This document shows positions 46,317 through 55,406 of a stretch of DNA of 64,000 nucleotides, piece after piece (within the stretch, counting starts at the first letter, position 1; each line of letters begins with the position of its first letter). The position numbers were made by a program, and so were the translations under genes. The notes beneath the pieces were generated by a model. The model had not been told where the DNA came from. It saw nothing but the letters and a program-made list of their open reading frames with translations, and ran no database searches. The stretch is from Phenylobacterium deserti (GTDB lineage Bacteria > Pseudomonadota > Alphaproteobacteria > Caulobacterales > Caulobacteraceae), in contig CALQQB010000013.1 in the NCBI GenBank assembly GCA_943332615.1, positions 17,545-81,544 of the forward strand, written 5' to 3'.

Positions 46317-47444
46317 TCAGGCGGGTTTCGATATGCTGATCGACATCGAACCTCCCGGATCCCGGTGAGGAGCAATGTGAAAGCTATTCATAGAGTTGTG
46401 CATTCGGCACAGCCCCTCGAACTCACCTTCGGACAATGTGTAGAACGCCGGGAAACGACCGGGCATGGAGGATGCCTCAAAGATCAACTTGAGCGGCCAA
46501 TCACTCCCAAACCTGCCGACCAGATAGTCCTCGCCCAACCCTTTGATCCGCTTCCCCACCCGACTGATTTCCGCAAACTTTGCCAGATCGGCCTGGAAGC
46601 TCCGGACTCCGAAATCCGCCGCCTTGGCGTGTACGGGCAAGAAGTCTTGGTCGGACGAGACGATACACAGCACGTCCGCCTCGCGGCCGTATAACGCTTC
46701 CATCGAACGGATCACGATACGGGTGTCTACCTCCTTCTCATCGAACACCTTGAGCCCACCGTCGCCGACATGGAAGTTGAAGAAGCCCTCGTGAGACCGC
46801 GAGTACTCTGGGTTTGCCCTTAGCTTCGTCACAAAGTCGGCGTAGAATTGATAGTCTCGCTCAAACGTACCCCTTCGTTTTAGGATTCCCGCGCTCAAGA
46901 GGTCTAGCTGAACCCTAGCCTCGCCGCCGGTTGCGCGGGCAGCCTTTTGTAGCTGCCACTGAATCTGATCGAACGGTACTGGCGCATAGAACAGTTCGAA
47001 CGCCGGCTTAAATTTCGCATAAACTGCGCCTGGCTGGACTGCCACTCGCCCGCCGGCGCTCGCTTTCGAGATTCGAGTGAGAAGATCATCGAAGTCGAGC
47101 AGCTGGCCGTTGGACTTGGCAACGACCCGCGCCTTGATTTCATCGAATGCGTGCAGGATTTGAAAGGTCGCCAGACGGCTTAAAACTAGCCCTCCATCTA
47201 TCGGAAATCCGTGGTCCTTTAACCAGGCGTGGAGGCCGAGGTAGACGCCCTGTAAGTCGACGAGAAACAAGACGTTCTGGGTGGTGAGTTTCGAACCCGA
47301 TTCCTCGATAGCTTTGGTCGCGAACGCTTCCCGAACTTGCCAATCTTCAGTCCAGACCTTGGGCCTTGCGTAATCCACCAGCGCATTGAGCTTATCTGGA
47401 TTGCGGTCACCAAAATCGCCGACCGTTTCGTCGCTCGAGACCAT
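46317..47444 (-). CDS. NYN-domain (PIN-like RNase) protein of unknown function
   Basis: 375 residues. NYN/PIN-like fold: Asp63 in VLFLVDLQGVYLG, Asp240 in EKEVDTRIVIRSMEALYG and the Asp265/Asp267 pair in IVSSDQDFLPVHAKAADFG, spaced as in metal-dependent NYN RNases. Residues 85-215 insert a large region between first and second Asp, and about 80 residues follow the domain; neither was recognised. Codon use is markedly less GC-rich than in the surroundings. ATG 47444 after AGAGGA. It lies next to tRNA-Thr in a probable acquired patch; NYN RNases can act in RNA turnover or phage defence, but nothing here proves either. Confidence 0.75.
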   Translation of the reverse strand: MVSSDETVGDFGDRNPDKLNALVDYARPKVWTEDWQVREAFATKAIEESGSKLTTQNVLFLVDLQGVYLGLHAWLKDHGFPIDGGLVLSRLATFQILHAFDEIKARVVAKSNGQLLDFDDLLTRISKASAGGRVAVQPGAVYAKFKPAFELFYAPVPFDQIQWQLQKAARATGGEARVQLDLLSAGILKRRGTFERDYQFYADFVTKLRANPEYSRSHEGFFNFHVGDGGLKVFDEKEVDTRIVIRSMEALYGREADVLCIVSSDQDFLPVHAKAADFGVRSFQADLAKFAEISRVGKRIKGLGEDYLVGRFGSDWPLKLIFEASSMPGRFPAFYTLSEGEFEGLCRMHNSMNSFHIAPHRDPGGSMSISISKPA

Positions 47445-47929
47445 GCTTCCTATTCCTCTTCTGAAGTCCGCCGACGCTAGCGACGCGATGTAGAAAGCCT
47501 AGGTCCGAGTACTGGTGTCTCGGCTAACAGCTGGCGTGACCCGCCCGTAAGCGTTGAAGCCGGCTTCTCGGCGGACGGGGCGCATCAGAACGTCGATCTT
47601 CACCTGCTCACGCCTGCGGCCTGCGAAGCTAGGCGCAAGTCTTTTGCGGATGGCGCTACCTACAAGCAGGAGGGTCCGATTCTCGTCATCGATTCGGACT
47701 GTGGGGTGAGCCGGCGGTAGCTCGTCGCCCTGTCTCGCCTAGTCGCGGACCTTCCCAAGGAGTCAACTCCGGCCAAAGCGAACGGCTCTGCCCATCTTCC
47801 GCTGTCCCCTGAGCGAACGTATGCGTCCGACGCCGGTCCCTGCTGAGCAGCACACCCAGCTTGGACCCAAGCGGCGACCGAGCTTTCGCGCTTTCGCGCG
47901 TATCGCCGGGGATTTCCTACTGGAAGGGA
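47445..47929. other. Region between the NYN gene and tRNA-Thr, no intact gene
   Basis: 485 bp without a plausible complete gene. A minus-strand frame from 47738 to a TAG at 47499 stays open for 79 codons with coding-like composition (for example NRTLLLVGSAIRKRLAP and REQVKIDVLMRP) but has no ATG, GTG or TTG in a sensible place, so it looks like a gene fragment. Near 47885-47900 there is a CTTTCGCG direct repeat. Nothing resembling an integrase was found. Confidence 0.45.
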
Positions 47930-48005
<76 letters not shown>

Positions 48006-48087
48006 CCCTGTCCAGGGACGCGGGCTTTTACCTGCGGGCGGGCGATTTGCAAAGCGATACGGGGTCGCGGGGCGTCAGGTCGTGATG

Positions 48088-49038
48088 TCAGCGGCCCGGG
48101 AGCACCCCCATGCCGTCGCGCCAGAAGCCCTCCAGCGCCTGGATGAAGTGGGCGTGGGTCCACTGGGCGGCGGTGACGCTGGCGGCGTGGCGCATCAGGT
48201 GGGCGCCGGCGGCGTTCTCCTCGGCCAGGGTCAAGGCGTGGACCAGGGCGTGGGCGGCGGCCTCGGTATCGTCCTCGGGAACCCAGAAGCCGTTCATGGT
48301 GGTGGCGTACTCGCGCGGGCCGACACCCGTGAAGCCGGCGACCAGGCACTCGCAGGCCATGGCCTCCAGGATGGTCATGCTCATCCCCTCCAGCCGGGCG
48401 AGGCTGAGGAACACCGCCGCCCCGCCCAGGGCCCGGGCGGTCTCGGCCTCGCTGCGGCCTTCGATCACCTCCCAGCGCCAGGCCGGCTCGGCGCCGCGCA
48501 GGCGGTCGAACATGTGCCGGATGGCGTGGAACTCTTCCGGGCGCTTGCGGGGGATGGCGGCGATCACCCGCTGCTTGGGGGCGGGCGTGAACAGGCGCTC
48601 GTCGGCGAAGGCGGGGACGGTGCCGATCAGGTCGTGGTCGAGGAACCGCGAGATCCACAGCGCCACGCCGGGGCTGCAGGCCATGAAGGTGCGGAAGCGG
48701 GCCTGGGACTGGCGCGGCAGTCGCCCGATCCCCTGGGAGGCGGCGGAGTGGGGGTTCTGGCAGAAGACCACCTTGCGGTTGGCGTAGGTCGCCACGACGG
48801 CCATCACCTCGGCGGCGTCCTCCGGCAGCACCAGGATGTCATCGGGGTCCGGGACGCCGGTCGAGCGCTCGAAGGGGGCGGTGTGGGCGAACCAGGTCGG
48901 TGTGGCCTGCGACGATCCCAGCAGCCGGATGACCGCGTCATAGCCCAGGGCGACCAGAGCCTCCACATGGCGGAAGGTGACCTTGACGCCGCCGGTGGCG
49001 ATGCCGGAGTTGGGCAGCAGGTAGACGATCCTGGGCAT
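48088..49038 (-). CDS. Glycosyltransferase (GT4-like)
   Basis: 316 residues of the GT-B type: N-terminal PRIVYLLPNSGIATGGVKVTFRHVEAL with the Gly-rich donor loop, and the C-terminal retaining-transferase signature FLSLARLEGMSMTILEAMACECLVAGF where E-x7-E is replaced by the related ARLEGMSMTILEAM. Shorter than many GT4 proteins. Preceded by the 50-residue membrane gene, seven bp away, on the hemCD strand. Acceptor unknown. Confidence 0.82.
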   Translation of the reverse strand: MPRIVYLLPNSGIATGGVKVTFRHVEALVALGYDAVIRLLGSSQATPTWFAHTAPFERSTGVPDPDDILVLPEDAAEVMAVVATYANRKVVFCQNPHSAASQGIGRLPRQSQARFRTFMACSPGVALWISRFLDHDLIGTVPAFADERLFTPAPKQRVIAAIPRKRPEEFHAIRHMFDRLRGAEPAWRWEVIEGRSEAETARALGGAAVFLSLARLEGMSMTILEAMACECLVAGFTGVGPREYATTMNGFWVPEDDTEAAAHALVHALTLAEENAAGAHLMRHAASVTAAQWTHAHFIQALEGFWRDGMGVLPGR

Positions 49039-49045
49039 GGTCTGG

Positions 49046-49198
49046 CTAGAGCCCGGGCATCGGAAGGCGCGGACCCAGCACCGCCACGGCGATGCCGGCC
49101 AGCACGCACACCCCGGCGAAGATCAGCAGCACCCAGAACCGCGCGGTGATCAGCGGGATCGGCTTGAAATCGTCTTCGGGGTCGTTGGGCGCGCTCAT
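49046..49198 (-). CDS. Small membrane protein, 50 residues, coupled to hemD
   Basis: ATG ending at 49198 overlaps the hemD stop as ATGA; stop TAG at 49046. Sequence starts MSAPNDPEDDFKPIPLITAR, then a single hydrophobic helix (FWVLLIFAGVCVLAGIAVAV) and ends GPRLPMPGL. The acidic N-terminus would be cytoplasmic. Too short for most ORF filters but its frame and overlap are convincing. Function unknown. Confidence 0.75.
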   Translation of the reverse strand: MSAPNDPEDDFKPIPLITARFWVLLIFAGVCVLAGIAVAVLGPRLPMPGL

Positions 49199-49899
49199 GG
49201 GCGGTGATCGATCAGGTTGAGCAGGGCGCCTTCGATGGGGAAGGGCGGGAAGGTTTTGCCGCCCATGCGGATACGGGCGAGGGGCCGGACCACCGCCTTC
49301 GACAGGCCCAGCGCCCGCAGCGTTGGCGCGGGATGCGCCCTCAGCAGTTGGGCCAGGACCTGGGCGGCGCGGGGCGAGTGGAGCAGCACCGCGTCGCTTT
49401 TTCCCAGGGCCTCCGCGGCGGCGGCGGCGACCTCGACCGGGGCGGTTTCGTAAAGGATCACGCGACGCGCCTCGACCCCGTGCTTTTCCAGCGCGCCGGC
49501 CAGGTCGCCGGCGGGCTCGGCGGCGCCGGGGTGCAGGACGACGCCCTGCAACTCGCCGCGCCGGGCTGCGATCCCCTCGGCCAGGGCCTCCACGTCGCCG
49601 TCGGCTGACAGCACCGAGCGGAAGCCCGCCGCCCGCGCCGCCTGGGCCGTGGCCGCTCCGACCGCGAACACCCGCAAGACCCGCTCGCCGCTGAGGTCGG
49701 CGAAGGCGCGCACGCCGTTGGCGCTGGTGAAGGCGAGGGCGACGACGCCGCCGAGGTCGATGGTGACATCCGGCAGGCTGCGGACGGCCAGCAGCGGGGC
49801 GATCACCGCCTCATGGCCCAGCGCCCGCACCCGCTCGGCGGTGGCGTCGGCGCCGGGCTGGGCGCGCGTGATCCAGATCCTCTGCCTGCGGCCCGCCAT
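49195..49899 (-). CDS. hemD: Uroporphyrinogen-III synthase
   Basis: Cyclises and inverts ring D of hydroxymethylbilane to uroporphyrinogen III. 234 residues with the weakly conserved two-domain HemD layout: RIWITRAQPGADATAERVRALG at the start, ALAFTSANGVRAFA, VLHPGAAEPAGDLA and ILYETAPVE, DAVLLHSPRAAQVLAQLL. Start ATG at 49899 after AGGA seven bases upstream. Directly downstream of hemC, 66 bp apart. Confidence 0.9.
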   Translation of the reverse strand: MAGRRQRIWITRAQPGADATAERVRALGHEAVIAPLLAVRSLPDVTIDLGGVVALAFTSANGVRAFADLSGERVLRVFAVGAATAQAARAAGFRSVLSADGDVEALAEGIAARRGELQGVVLHPGAAEPAGDLAGALEKHGVEARRVILYETAPVEVAAAAAEALGKSDAVLLHSPRAAQVLAQLLRAHPAPTLRALGLSKAVVRPLARIRMGGKTFPPFPIEGALLNLIDHRP

Positions 49900-49965
49900 C
49901 CGGCGATCCTGCCTCCTGCGCTTCAGACCAACGATGCGGCGGACCGCGCGGTTCGGCAATGCGGC

Positions 49966-50943
49966 TCAAAGAACGATGGCGTCGCCGGCTTCGTCCTTGA
50001 TCGCCTGGCCCAGGGAGGCGCCGAGGTCGCGGGCGGAGGCCAGGGGGTCGGCGAGCTGGGAGAGCTCTGCCGAACCGGCGTGGCGGAAGCGCTGGCGGCC
50101 GTCGGGGGACAGGGCCTCGACGATCAGCTGCAGGGCGCCGCCGTCCAGCCAGGCATGGGCGCCGATCGGGGTCTTGCAGGAGCCTTCCAGGGCGGCCAGG
50201 GCGCCGCGCTCGGCGGTGACGCAGACGGTGGTGGGGTCGCAGCGCAGCGCGACCGCCCAGGGCAGGTCGCGGTCGGCTTCGCGGGTCTCGATGGCCAGGG
50301 CGCCCTGGCCGGGGGCCGGTGGGATCTCACGGGGGTCGAGCAGGCTCTTGGCCTGGTCGCCCAGGCCCAGGCGGCGCAGGCCGGCATAGGCCAGCAGGAT
50401 GGCGTCGGCCTCGCCGGCCGCCAGCTTGGCCAGGCGGGTGTCGATATTTCCGCGCAGCATCTGGACGTTCAGGTCCGGCCGGCGATGCAGCGATTGCGCC
50501 TGCCGACGCAGGCTGGCGGTGCCCAGGCGCGCGCCCTGGGGCAGGTCCTCCAGCGTCACGGCCTCGCGGCTGAGGAAGGCGTCTCGGGGGTCCTCCCGCT
50601 CCGGCACGGCGGCGATGCACAGGCCCGGCGGCAGTTCGGAGGGCATGTCCTTCATCGAATGGATGGCGCAGTCGATGCGGCCATCGGCCAGCGCCTCCTC
50701 GATCTCCTTGGTGAACAGGCCCTTGCCGCCGATCTCCAGCAGCCGGCGGTCCTGGATGCGGTCGCCGGTGGTGGTGATGACGATCAGCGGCGCGACGCGC
50801 TCGACCTCGGCCGGGTTTTCGGGGTCCGCGCCCAGCAGTGCGGCGATACGGCGCTGCATATGGCCCGCCTGGGCGAGGCTGAGCTTGGAGCCGCGGGCGC
50901 CGATGCGGACGGGCGCGGAATGGCCGGGCGGTTGCGTGGGCAC
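49966..50943 (-). CDS. hemC: Porphobilinogen deaminase (hydroxymethylbilane synthase)
   Basis: Joins four porphobilinogens on a dipyrromethane cofactor. 325 residues. RIGARGSKLSLAQAG start, TTTGDRIQDRRLLEIGGKGLFTKEIEEAL, DCAIHSMKDMPSELPPGL with the catalytic Asp, RRQAQSLHRRPDL, and the cofactor cysteine in LEGSCKTPIGAHA. GTG start at 50943. Divergent from tsaD, 72 bp apart; hemC-hemD orientation is usual in alphaproteobacteria. Confidence 0.95.
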   Translation of the reverse strand: MPTQPPGHSAPVRIGARGSKLSLAQAGHMQRRIAALLGADPENPAEVERVAPLIVITTTGDRIQDRRLLEIGGKGLFTKEIEEALADGRIDCAIHSMKDMPSELPPGLCIAAVPEREDPRDAFLSREAVTLEDLPQGARLGTASLRRQAQSLHRRPDLNVQMLRGNIDTRLAKLAAGEADAILLAYAGLRRLGLGDQAKSLLDPREIPPAPGQGALAIETREADRDLPWAVALRCDPTTVCVTAERGALAALEGSCKTPIGAHAWLDGGALQLIVEALSPDGRQRFRHAGSAELSQLADPLASARDLGASLGQAIKDEAGDAIVL

Positions 50944-51015
50944 GGGCGGCGGTCTACCTGCGGGAACCAGAAACGTCCTGGGCTGCTACAGGAGCGGCCC
51001 GCCCCCGGCAACCGG

Positions 51016-52119
51016 ATGACCGACCCGAACACCGATACCCTCACTGTCCTGGGCCTCGAGACCAGCTGCGACGAGACGGCCGCCGCCGTGGTGCGCCGCC
51101 ATGCCGACGGCCGGGTCGAGGTGCTGAGCTCCGTGGTTGGCAGCCAGATCGCGGCGCACGCGCCGTTCGGCGGCGTGGTGCCGGAGATCGCCGCCCGCGC
51201 CCATGTCGAGAGTATCGACGCCATCGCCGAGGCGGCGCTGGCCGAGGCCGGCCTGGGCTATGGCGACCTGACCGGCGTGGCGGCCACCGCCGGGCCGGGC
51301 CTGGTCGGCGGCGTGATGGTGGGCCTAAGTTTCGGCAAGGCGGTGGCCCTGGCGCGCGGCCTGCCGCTGGTGGCGGTGAACCACCTGGAGGGCCACGCCG
51401 TCTCTGCCCGGCTGGGCGCCGAGATCGCCTATCCGTTCCTGCTGCTGCTGGTCTCCGGCGGGCACTGCCAGCTGTTGAGCGTCGAGGGGGTGGGCGCCTG
51501 CCGCCGGCTGGGCTCGACCCTCGACGACGCGGCCGGCGAGGCCTTCGACAAGATCGCCAAGGCCATGGGCCTGCCCTATCCCGGCGGCCCGGCGCTGGAG
51601 ACCTTGGCCGAAGGGGGCGATGCGACGGCGTTCACGCTGCCGCGCATGCTGCTCGGCCGTAAGGACTGTGACTTCTCGTTCTCCGGCCTGAAGACCGCTG
51701 CCGCCCGGATGGCCGAGGGGGTCACGGGGGAGCAGGACCGACGCAACCTCGCGGCCTGCGTCCAGGCGGCGATCGCCACCCAGCTCGCCGAGAAGTCCGA
51801 CCGGGCGATGGCGGCCTATGCGCTGGAGATGGAAGACCAGGGCCTGCGCTTCGTCGTCGCCGGCGGCGTGGCGGCCAACCGGGCGGTCCGCGCAAAGCTG
51901 GAAGCGACGGCCGCCGCGCGAAACTTCAGCTTCGCCGCCCCGCCGCTGGCCTATTGCACCGACAACGCCGCCATGATCGCGCTCGCCGGCGCCGAGCGGC
52001 TGGCGTTGGGGATCTCCGACGGCCTGGACGCCGTGGCCCGCCCGCGCTGGCCGCTGGATCAGGCCGCGGCCCTGGCGTCCCCCTCCCACAAGGCCGGCCG
52101 CAAGGGCGTGAAAGCATGA
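51016..52119 (+). CDS. tsaD: tRNA N6-adenosine threonylcarbamoyltransferase TsaD
   Basis: Transfers the threonylcarbamoyl group to A37 of ANN-decoding tRNAs; essential. 367 residues of the ASKHA fold: [35 protein letters not shown], the metal-binding [32 protein letters not shown], and [14 protein letters not shown] 51016 with no clear ribosome site within fifteen bases. Stop overlaps gpsA as ATGA, giving a four-gene operon tsaD-gpsA-YciI-Rieske. Confidence 0.96.
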   Translation: MTDPNTDTLTVLGLETSCDETAAAVVRRHADGRVEVLSSVVGSQIAAHAPFGGVVPEIAARAHVESIDAIAEAALAEAGLGYGDLTGVAATAGPGLVGGVMVGLSFGKAVALARGLPLVAVNHLEGHAVSARLGAEIAYPFLLLLVSGGHCQLLSVEGVGACRRLGSTLDDAAGEAFDKIAKAMGLPYPGGPALETLAEGGDATAFTLPRMLLGRKDCDFSFSGLKTAAARMAEGVTGEQDRRNLAACVQAAIATQLAEKSDRAMAAYALEMEDQGLRFVVAGGVAANRAVRAKLEATAAARNFSFAAPPLAYCTDNAAMIALAGAERLALGISDGLDAVARPRWPLDQAAALASPSHKAGRKGVKA

Positions 52120-53117
52120 ACCCCCGCATGAACAGGGTGGGCGTCATCGGCGGCGGCGCCTGGGGCACGGCCCTGGCGCAGGTCTGCGCGCGGGCGGGTC
52201 GCGAGGTCACGCTGTGGGCGCGGGAGCCCGAGGTGGTGGAGGCGATCAACACCCGGCATGAGAACAGCGTCTTCCTGCCCGGCCTGCCCCTCGACCCGCT
52301 GATGCGGGCGACGACCGACCTCGCGGACCTCGCCGCCAGCGACCTGGTGCTGGCCGTGCCGCCGGCCCAGCACATGCGCGCCACCTTGGCCGCCTTCGCC
52401 CCCCACGCCCGTCCGGGCCTGCCGATCCTGCTGTGCTCCAAGGGCGTCGAGCAGGGCACGCTGAAGCTGATGACGCAGGTGCTGGCCGATACCATCCCGC
52501 AGGCGGCGCCCGCCGTGCTGTCGGGCCCCAGCTTCGCCGGCGAGGTGGCGCGCGGCCTGCCCACCGCCGTGACCCTGGCCTGCCCGGCCGACGGCTGCGC
52601 CGAAGACCTGGCCGAGGCGATCGCCACCCCGACCTTCCGGCCCTACTTCGCCACCGACATGATCGGGGCCGAGGCCGGCGGGGCGGTGAAGAACGTGCTG
52701 GCCATCGCCTGCGGCATCGTCGAGGGCCGCGGCCTGGGCCGCTCCGCCCACGCCGCCCTGATCACCCGCGGATTCGCCGAACTGACCCGCCTCGCCGTGG
52801 CCCTGGGCGGCGAGGCCGAGACCGTGGCCGGCCTCTGCGGCCTTGGCGACCTGGTGCTGACCTGCTCCAGCCCGCAGTCGCGCAACATGAGCGTCGGCCT
52901 GGCGCTGGGCAAAGGCCTGACGCTGGAGGAAGCCCTGGCCGGCAAGCTGTCGGTGGCCGAAGGGGTAGCCTCGGCGCCGGCGGTGCGCGACCTGGCGCGG
53001 AAGCTCGGGGTGGAGACGCCGATCTGCGAGGCCGTCGCGGGGATACTGGCCGGACAGGTCGGGGTGGACGAGGCGATCCGCAGCCTGCTGTCGCGCCCGC
53101 TCAAGGAGGAGAACTGA
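52116..53117 (+). CDS. gpsA: Glycerol-3-phosphate dehydrogenase (NAD(P)+)
   Basis: Reduces dihydroxyacetone phosphate to sn-glycerol-3-phosphate for phospholipids. 333 residues. [13 protein letters not shown] nucleotide loop, [41 protein letters not shown] with the catalytic Lys, and [16 protein letters not shown]. First ATG (52116) overlaps the tsaD stop; a second ATG four codons later is also possible. The next gene follows its stop immediately. Confidence 0.96.
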   Translation: MNPRMNRVGVIGGGAWGTALAQVCARAGREVTLWAREPEVVEAINTRHENSVFLPGLPLDPLMRATTDLADLAASDLVLAVPPAQHMRATLAAFAPHARPGLPILLCSKGVEQGTLKLMTQVLADTIPQAAPAVLSGPSFAGEVARGLPTAVTLACPADGCAEDLAEAIATPTFRPYFATDMIGAEAGGAVKNVLAIACGIVEGRGLGRSAHAALITRGFAELTRLAVALGGEAETVAGLCGLGDLVLTCSSPQSRNMSVGLALGKGLTLEEALAGKLSVAEGVASAPAVRDLARKLGVETPICEAVAGILAGQVGVDEAIRSLLSRPLKEEN

Positions 53118-53402
53118 ATGGCCCTTTTCGTGCTCAACTGCCACGACAAGCCGAACGCGCTGGACCTGCGCATGGCCACCCGCGAGGCGCACCTGGCCTA
53201 TGTGCGCCCGCAGCTCGACATCCTGAAGCTGGGCGGGCCCCTGCTCGACGACCAGGGCGACATGGCCGGCTCGCTGATGATCCTGGACGTCGCCGACCGG
53301 GCCGCCGCCGAGGCCTTCAGCGCGGGCGACCCCTACACCAAGGCCGGCCTCTGGAGCCGCGTCGAGATCACGCCGTTCCGGGCCACGCTTGGCCAGCTTT
53401 GA
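53118..53402 (+). CDS. YciI family protein
   Basis: 94 residues of the YciI/DGPF ferredoxin-like fold: ALFVLNCHDKPNALDLRMATR, REAHLAYVRPQLDILKLGGPLLDDQG, GSLMILDVADRAAAEAFSAGDPYTKAGLW, with the conserved His and DPY. Begins on the base after the gpsA stop and overlaps the following Rieske gene by 14 bp. Function unknown; gpsA-yciI adjacency recurs in alphaproteobacteria. Confidence 0.9.
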   Translation: MALFVLNCHDKPNALDLRMATREAHLAYVRPQLDILKLGGPLLDDQGDMAGSLMILDVADRAAAEAFSAGDPYTKAGLWSRVEITPFRATLGQL

Positions 53403-53754
53403 GGCCGACAACCCGGCCCGGCCCGCGCCGGGCCTGCGGCTCTGCGCGCTGGCCGAGATCACCGACCCGGGCGGCAAGTCGTTCCGGTTCCGCGACGGCT
53501 CTCGGATGTTCGCCGGCTTCGTGATCCGCCAGGGCGAGGCGGCGACCGGCTATGTGGACAGCTGCCCCCACGCGGGCTGGCCGCTTTCGGCGCTGGACGA
53601 CCGCTACCTGAGCCGCGACGCCCGCCACATCCTTTGCGCGGGCCACGGCGCGCTCTTCCGGTTGGACGGGATGTGCGTATCGGGACCTTGCGAGGGGGAA
53701 CGACTGCGCGGCTGGCCGGTCGAGGTGCGCGACGGCGAGGTGTGGACGGCGTGA
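53389..53754 (+). CDS. Rieske-type [2Fe-2S] protein
   Basis: 121 residues with a Rieske fold: the cluster ligands C-x-H in SCPHAGWPL and C-x2-H in CAGHGALF, 17-18 residues apart, and no oxygenase catalytic domain. Such small soluble proteins act as ferredoxins or assemble with partners. The start is a TTG overlapping the YciI gene; another start downstream is not obvious. Confidence 0.85.
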   Translation: MASFEADNPARPAPGLRLCALAEITDPGGKSFRFRDGSRMFAGFVIRQGEAATGYVDSCPHAGWPLSALDDRYLSRDARHILCAGHGALFRLDGMCVSGPCEGERLRGWPVEVRDGEVWTA

Positions 53755-53797
53755 GATTTCCCCTCCCGTAGGTGTCATCAAGCCCGCTGGGTAGAAC

Positions 53798-54556
53798 TCA
53801 GTACGGGCTCACCGCCGTCAGCTCCGCCTCCGCCGCACATACCGCCGCGTCCGGCGCCGGTCCGGTCTTGCGCGCCGCCGCCACCTCGGCCCGCGCCGTC
53901 TCAAGGTCGCTGCGGAACGCGGGCTGTCCGTGCAGCGCGGCCACGACGATCGACCCGTTCATACGGCCCGCCTCGACGGCGGAGAGATTGCGCACCCCGC
54001 AGACCAGCCGGCTATCCCCGAACGCCTTGGCGCGCACCAGGATCTCGGTGGCCCGGTCCGGCGCCAGCTCGGCCATGATCAGCCCCACCGTCCAGCCCCA
54101 GGTGTTGTGGCCGGAGGGGTAGTCGTAGCTGGTCGGCTTATCGATGCAGATTGGCCCCTCATCGATCAGGAACGGCCGTTTCCGCTGGTGGGCGTCCTTC
54201 GGATAGTTGGTGGCCGCGCTGGAATCCCGTCCCACCTTCGGGATCATCACCGCCAGCGTCGGCGCGTTCCTGGCGGTCAGCTCCACGCCGATGGCGCAGG
54301 ACAGGTCCTTCAGGATCGCCGCCGAGTTGTCGTCACCTTTCGCCATATCCCAGCGCTTCGTCCCCTGCAGCTTGCGGGTGGCCAGGAACGTCGTGCGGTC
54401 CGCCTCATAGCGGGTCGTGCCGGCCACCGGTGCCGGTGGCAGGATTCTCAGCGTGTCCGGGACGGAGCCGCCCAGGTAGCCGGCCGAGGTCGGCGGTCCC
54501 GCCGCCGCCAGGAGACCCGAGGCCAGGATCGTCACCGCCAGAAGCTTCGCCCGCAT
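53798..54556 (-). CDS. PAP2/class A acid phosphatase-like protein with degraded third motif
   Basis: 252 residues, signal peptide 1-20, periplasmic. Motif 1 remnant QRKRPFL at 124-130 and motif 2 YPSGHNTWGW with Ser148, Gly149 and His150 are kept. Motif 3, SR-x5-H-x3-D in active class A enzymes, here reads SRLVCGVRNLSAVEAGR: the nucleophilic His is Arg189 and the partner Asp is Ala193. Activity is therefore doubtful. Start ATG 54556 after GGAGGG; a longer frame adds 32 unlikely residues. Divergent from the DUF2089 trio. Confidence 0.8.
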   Translation of the reverse strand: MRAKLLAVTILASGLLAAAGPPTSAGYLGGSVPDTLRILPPAPVAGTTRYEADRTTFLATRKLQGTKRWDMAKGDDNSAAILKDLSCAIGVELTARNAPTLAVMIPKVGRDSSAATNYPKDAHQRKRPFLIDEGPICIDKPTSYDYPSGHNTWGWTVGLIMAELAPDRATEILVRAKAFGDSRLVCGVRNLSAVEAGRMNGSIVVAALHGQPAFRSDLETARAEVAAARKTGPAPDAAVCAAEAELTAVSPY

Positions 54557-54653
54557 GTCGATCCCTCCGCCAAAACGCCGTCCGACCGGTGTCGCAGAGG
54601 TGGCCCGTCGGTTCAATCTCCGACTCCCGGGATTAATAATCTTGACTCTCATA

Positions 54654-54671
54654 TTAAGTTTCTTAAGTTTC
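54654..54671 (+). promoter_or_regulatory. AT-rich tandem 9-bp repeat before the DUF2089 gene
   Basis: TTAAGTTTC occurs twice in tandem (54654-54662 and 54663-54671) four bases before the ATG at 54676, within an AT-rich stretch containing TTGACT at 54642-54647. It probably covers the promoter; the Shine-Dalgarno is absent. The repeats could be an operator for the DUF2089 protein. Confidence 0.5.
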
Positions 54672-54675
54672 AGCC

Positions 54676-55071
54676 ATGGACAAGGTCGTGAAACAGGATT
54701 GGCAGGCGCTTACCGAGCTCACCCGGGGCCGGCCCATCGTGGTCGAGCGGGTGCGGCTGGCCGAGCAGGGCATCGCCATCGAGGGCGCCTTCGAGCTGCC
54801 GCGCATCGCCCAGCTGGCCGCCGAGGATCAGGTGTTCGTCGCCGCCTTCGTGCGCAGCCACGGCTCGATCAAGGAGATGGAGCAGGTGTTCGGCGTCTCC
54901 TACCCGACCGTGAAGGCCCGCCTGAACCGCATCGCCGCGATGCTGGAGATGGTCGAGGTGGTCGAGATGACCCGGCCCCGGCTCCAGCCTGACCGCGGCG
55001 AGGTGCTGCAACGCCTGAAGGCCGGCGAGATCACCGCCGACCAGGCTGTCGCCGAACTGGAGGGCGGCTGA
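54676..55071 (+). CDS. DUF2089 family protein
   Basis: 131 residues. The core FELPRIAQLAAEDQVFVAAF and RSHGSIKEMEQVFGVSYPTVKARLNRI, a helix-turn-helix-like segment, defines DUF2089. The C-terminal GEVLQRLKAGEITADQAVAEL resembles the short SHOCT-like helix motif also found in the third gene. Start ATG 54676; stop overlaps the next gene. Probably a small DNA-binding regulator of this trio; in Firmicutes such proteins accompany LiaX/YvlB-type envelope-stress genes. Confidence 0.88.
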   Translation: MDKVVKQDWQALTELTRGRPIVVERVRLAEQGIAIEGAFELPRIAQLAAEDQVFVAAFVRSHGSIKEMEQVFGVSYPTVKARLNRIAAMLEMVEVVEMTRPRLQPDRGEVLQRLKAGEITADQAVAELEGG

Positions 55072-55394
55072 TGAGCCTGCAACCCCTGGCCGAACGGCCG
55101 CGCGAACTGGCCGCCATGCGCCGGCGCGCTGTGCGCACGCGCGGCGCGCGGTCCGGCGAACCGGTTTCCGGCGCCCGCACGCGGGTCAGCCTCTGGCTGC
55201 CGCTGACGCCGGTCTTCTGGATGCTGGCGCCGTTCGTCATGCTGCTGGCGCCGCTGATGCTGCTCGCCCCGCCGTTCTGGCGGATGAACCCCTATGCGAC
55301 CGCCTATGCCGTGGGGCGCGTACTCATCGCGCTCGGCGGAACCGATATCGACGTCGACGCCCCGGATGCCCGGGTGCGCATCAAGATTTTCTGA
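55071..55394 (+). CDS. Small membrane protein in the DUF2089 operon
   Basis: 107 residues with Arg-rich N-terminus (about 15 basic residues in 45) and a hydrophobic hairpin at about 46-70 (WLPLTPVFWMLAPFVMLLAP, LMLLAPPFW). The end GTDIDVDAPDARVRIKIF is a beta-strand motif. GTG or ATG overlap with the DUF2089 stop. Not recognised; position suggests the membrane partner of its neighbours. Confidence 0.75.
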   Translation: MSLQPLAERPRELAAMRRRAVRTRGARSGEPVSGARTRVSLWLPLTPVFWMLAPFVMLLAPLMLLAPPFWRMNPYATAYAVGRVLIALGGTDIDVDAPDARVRIKIF

Positions 55395-55406
55395 AGGAGT
55401 CTCGCC

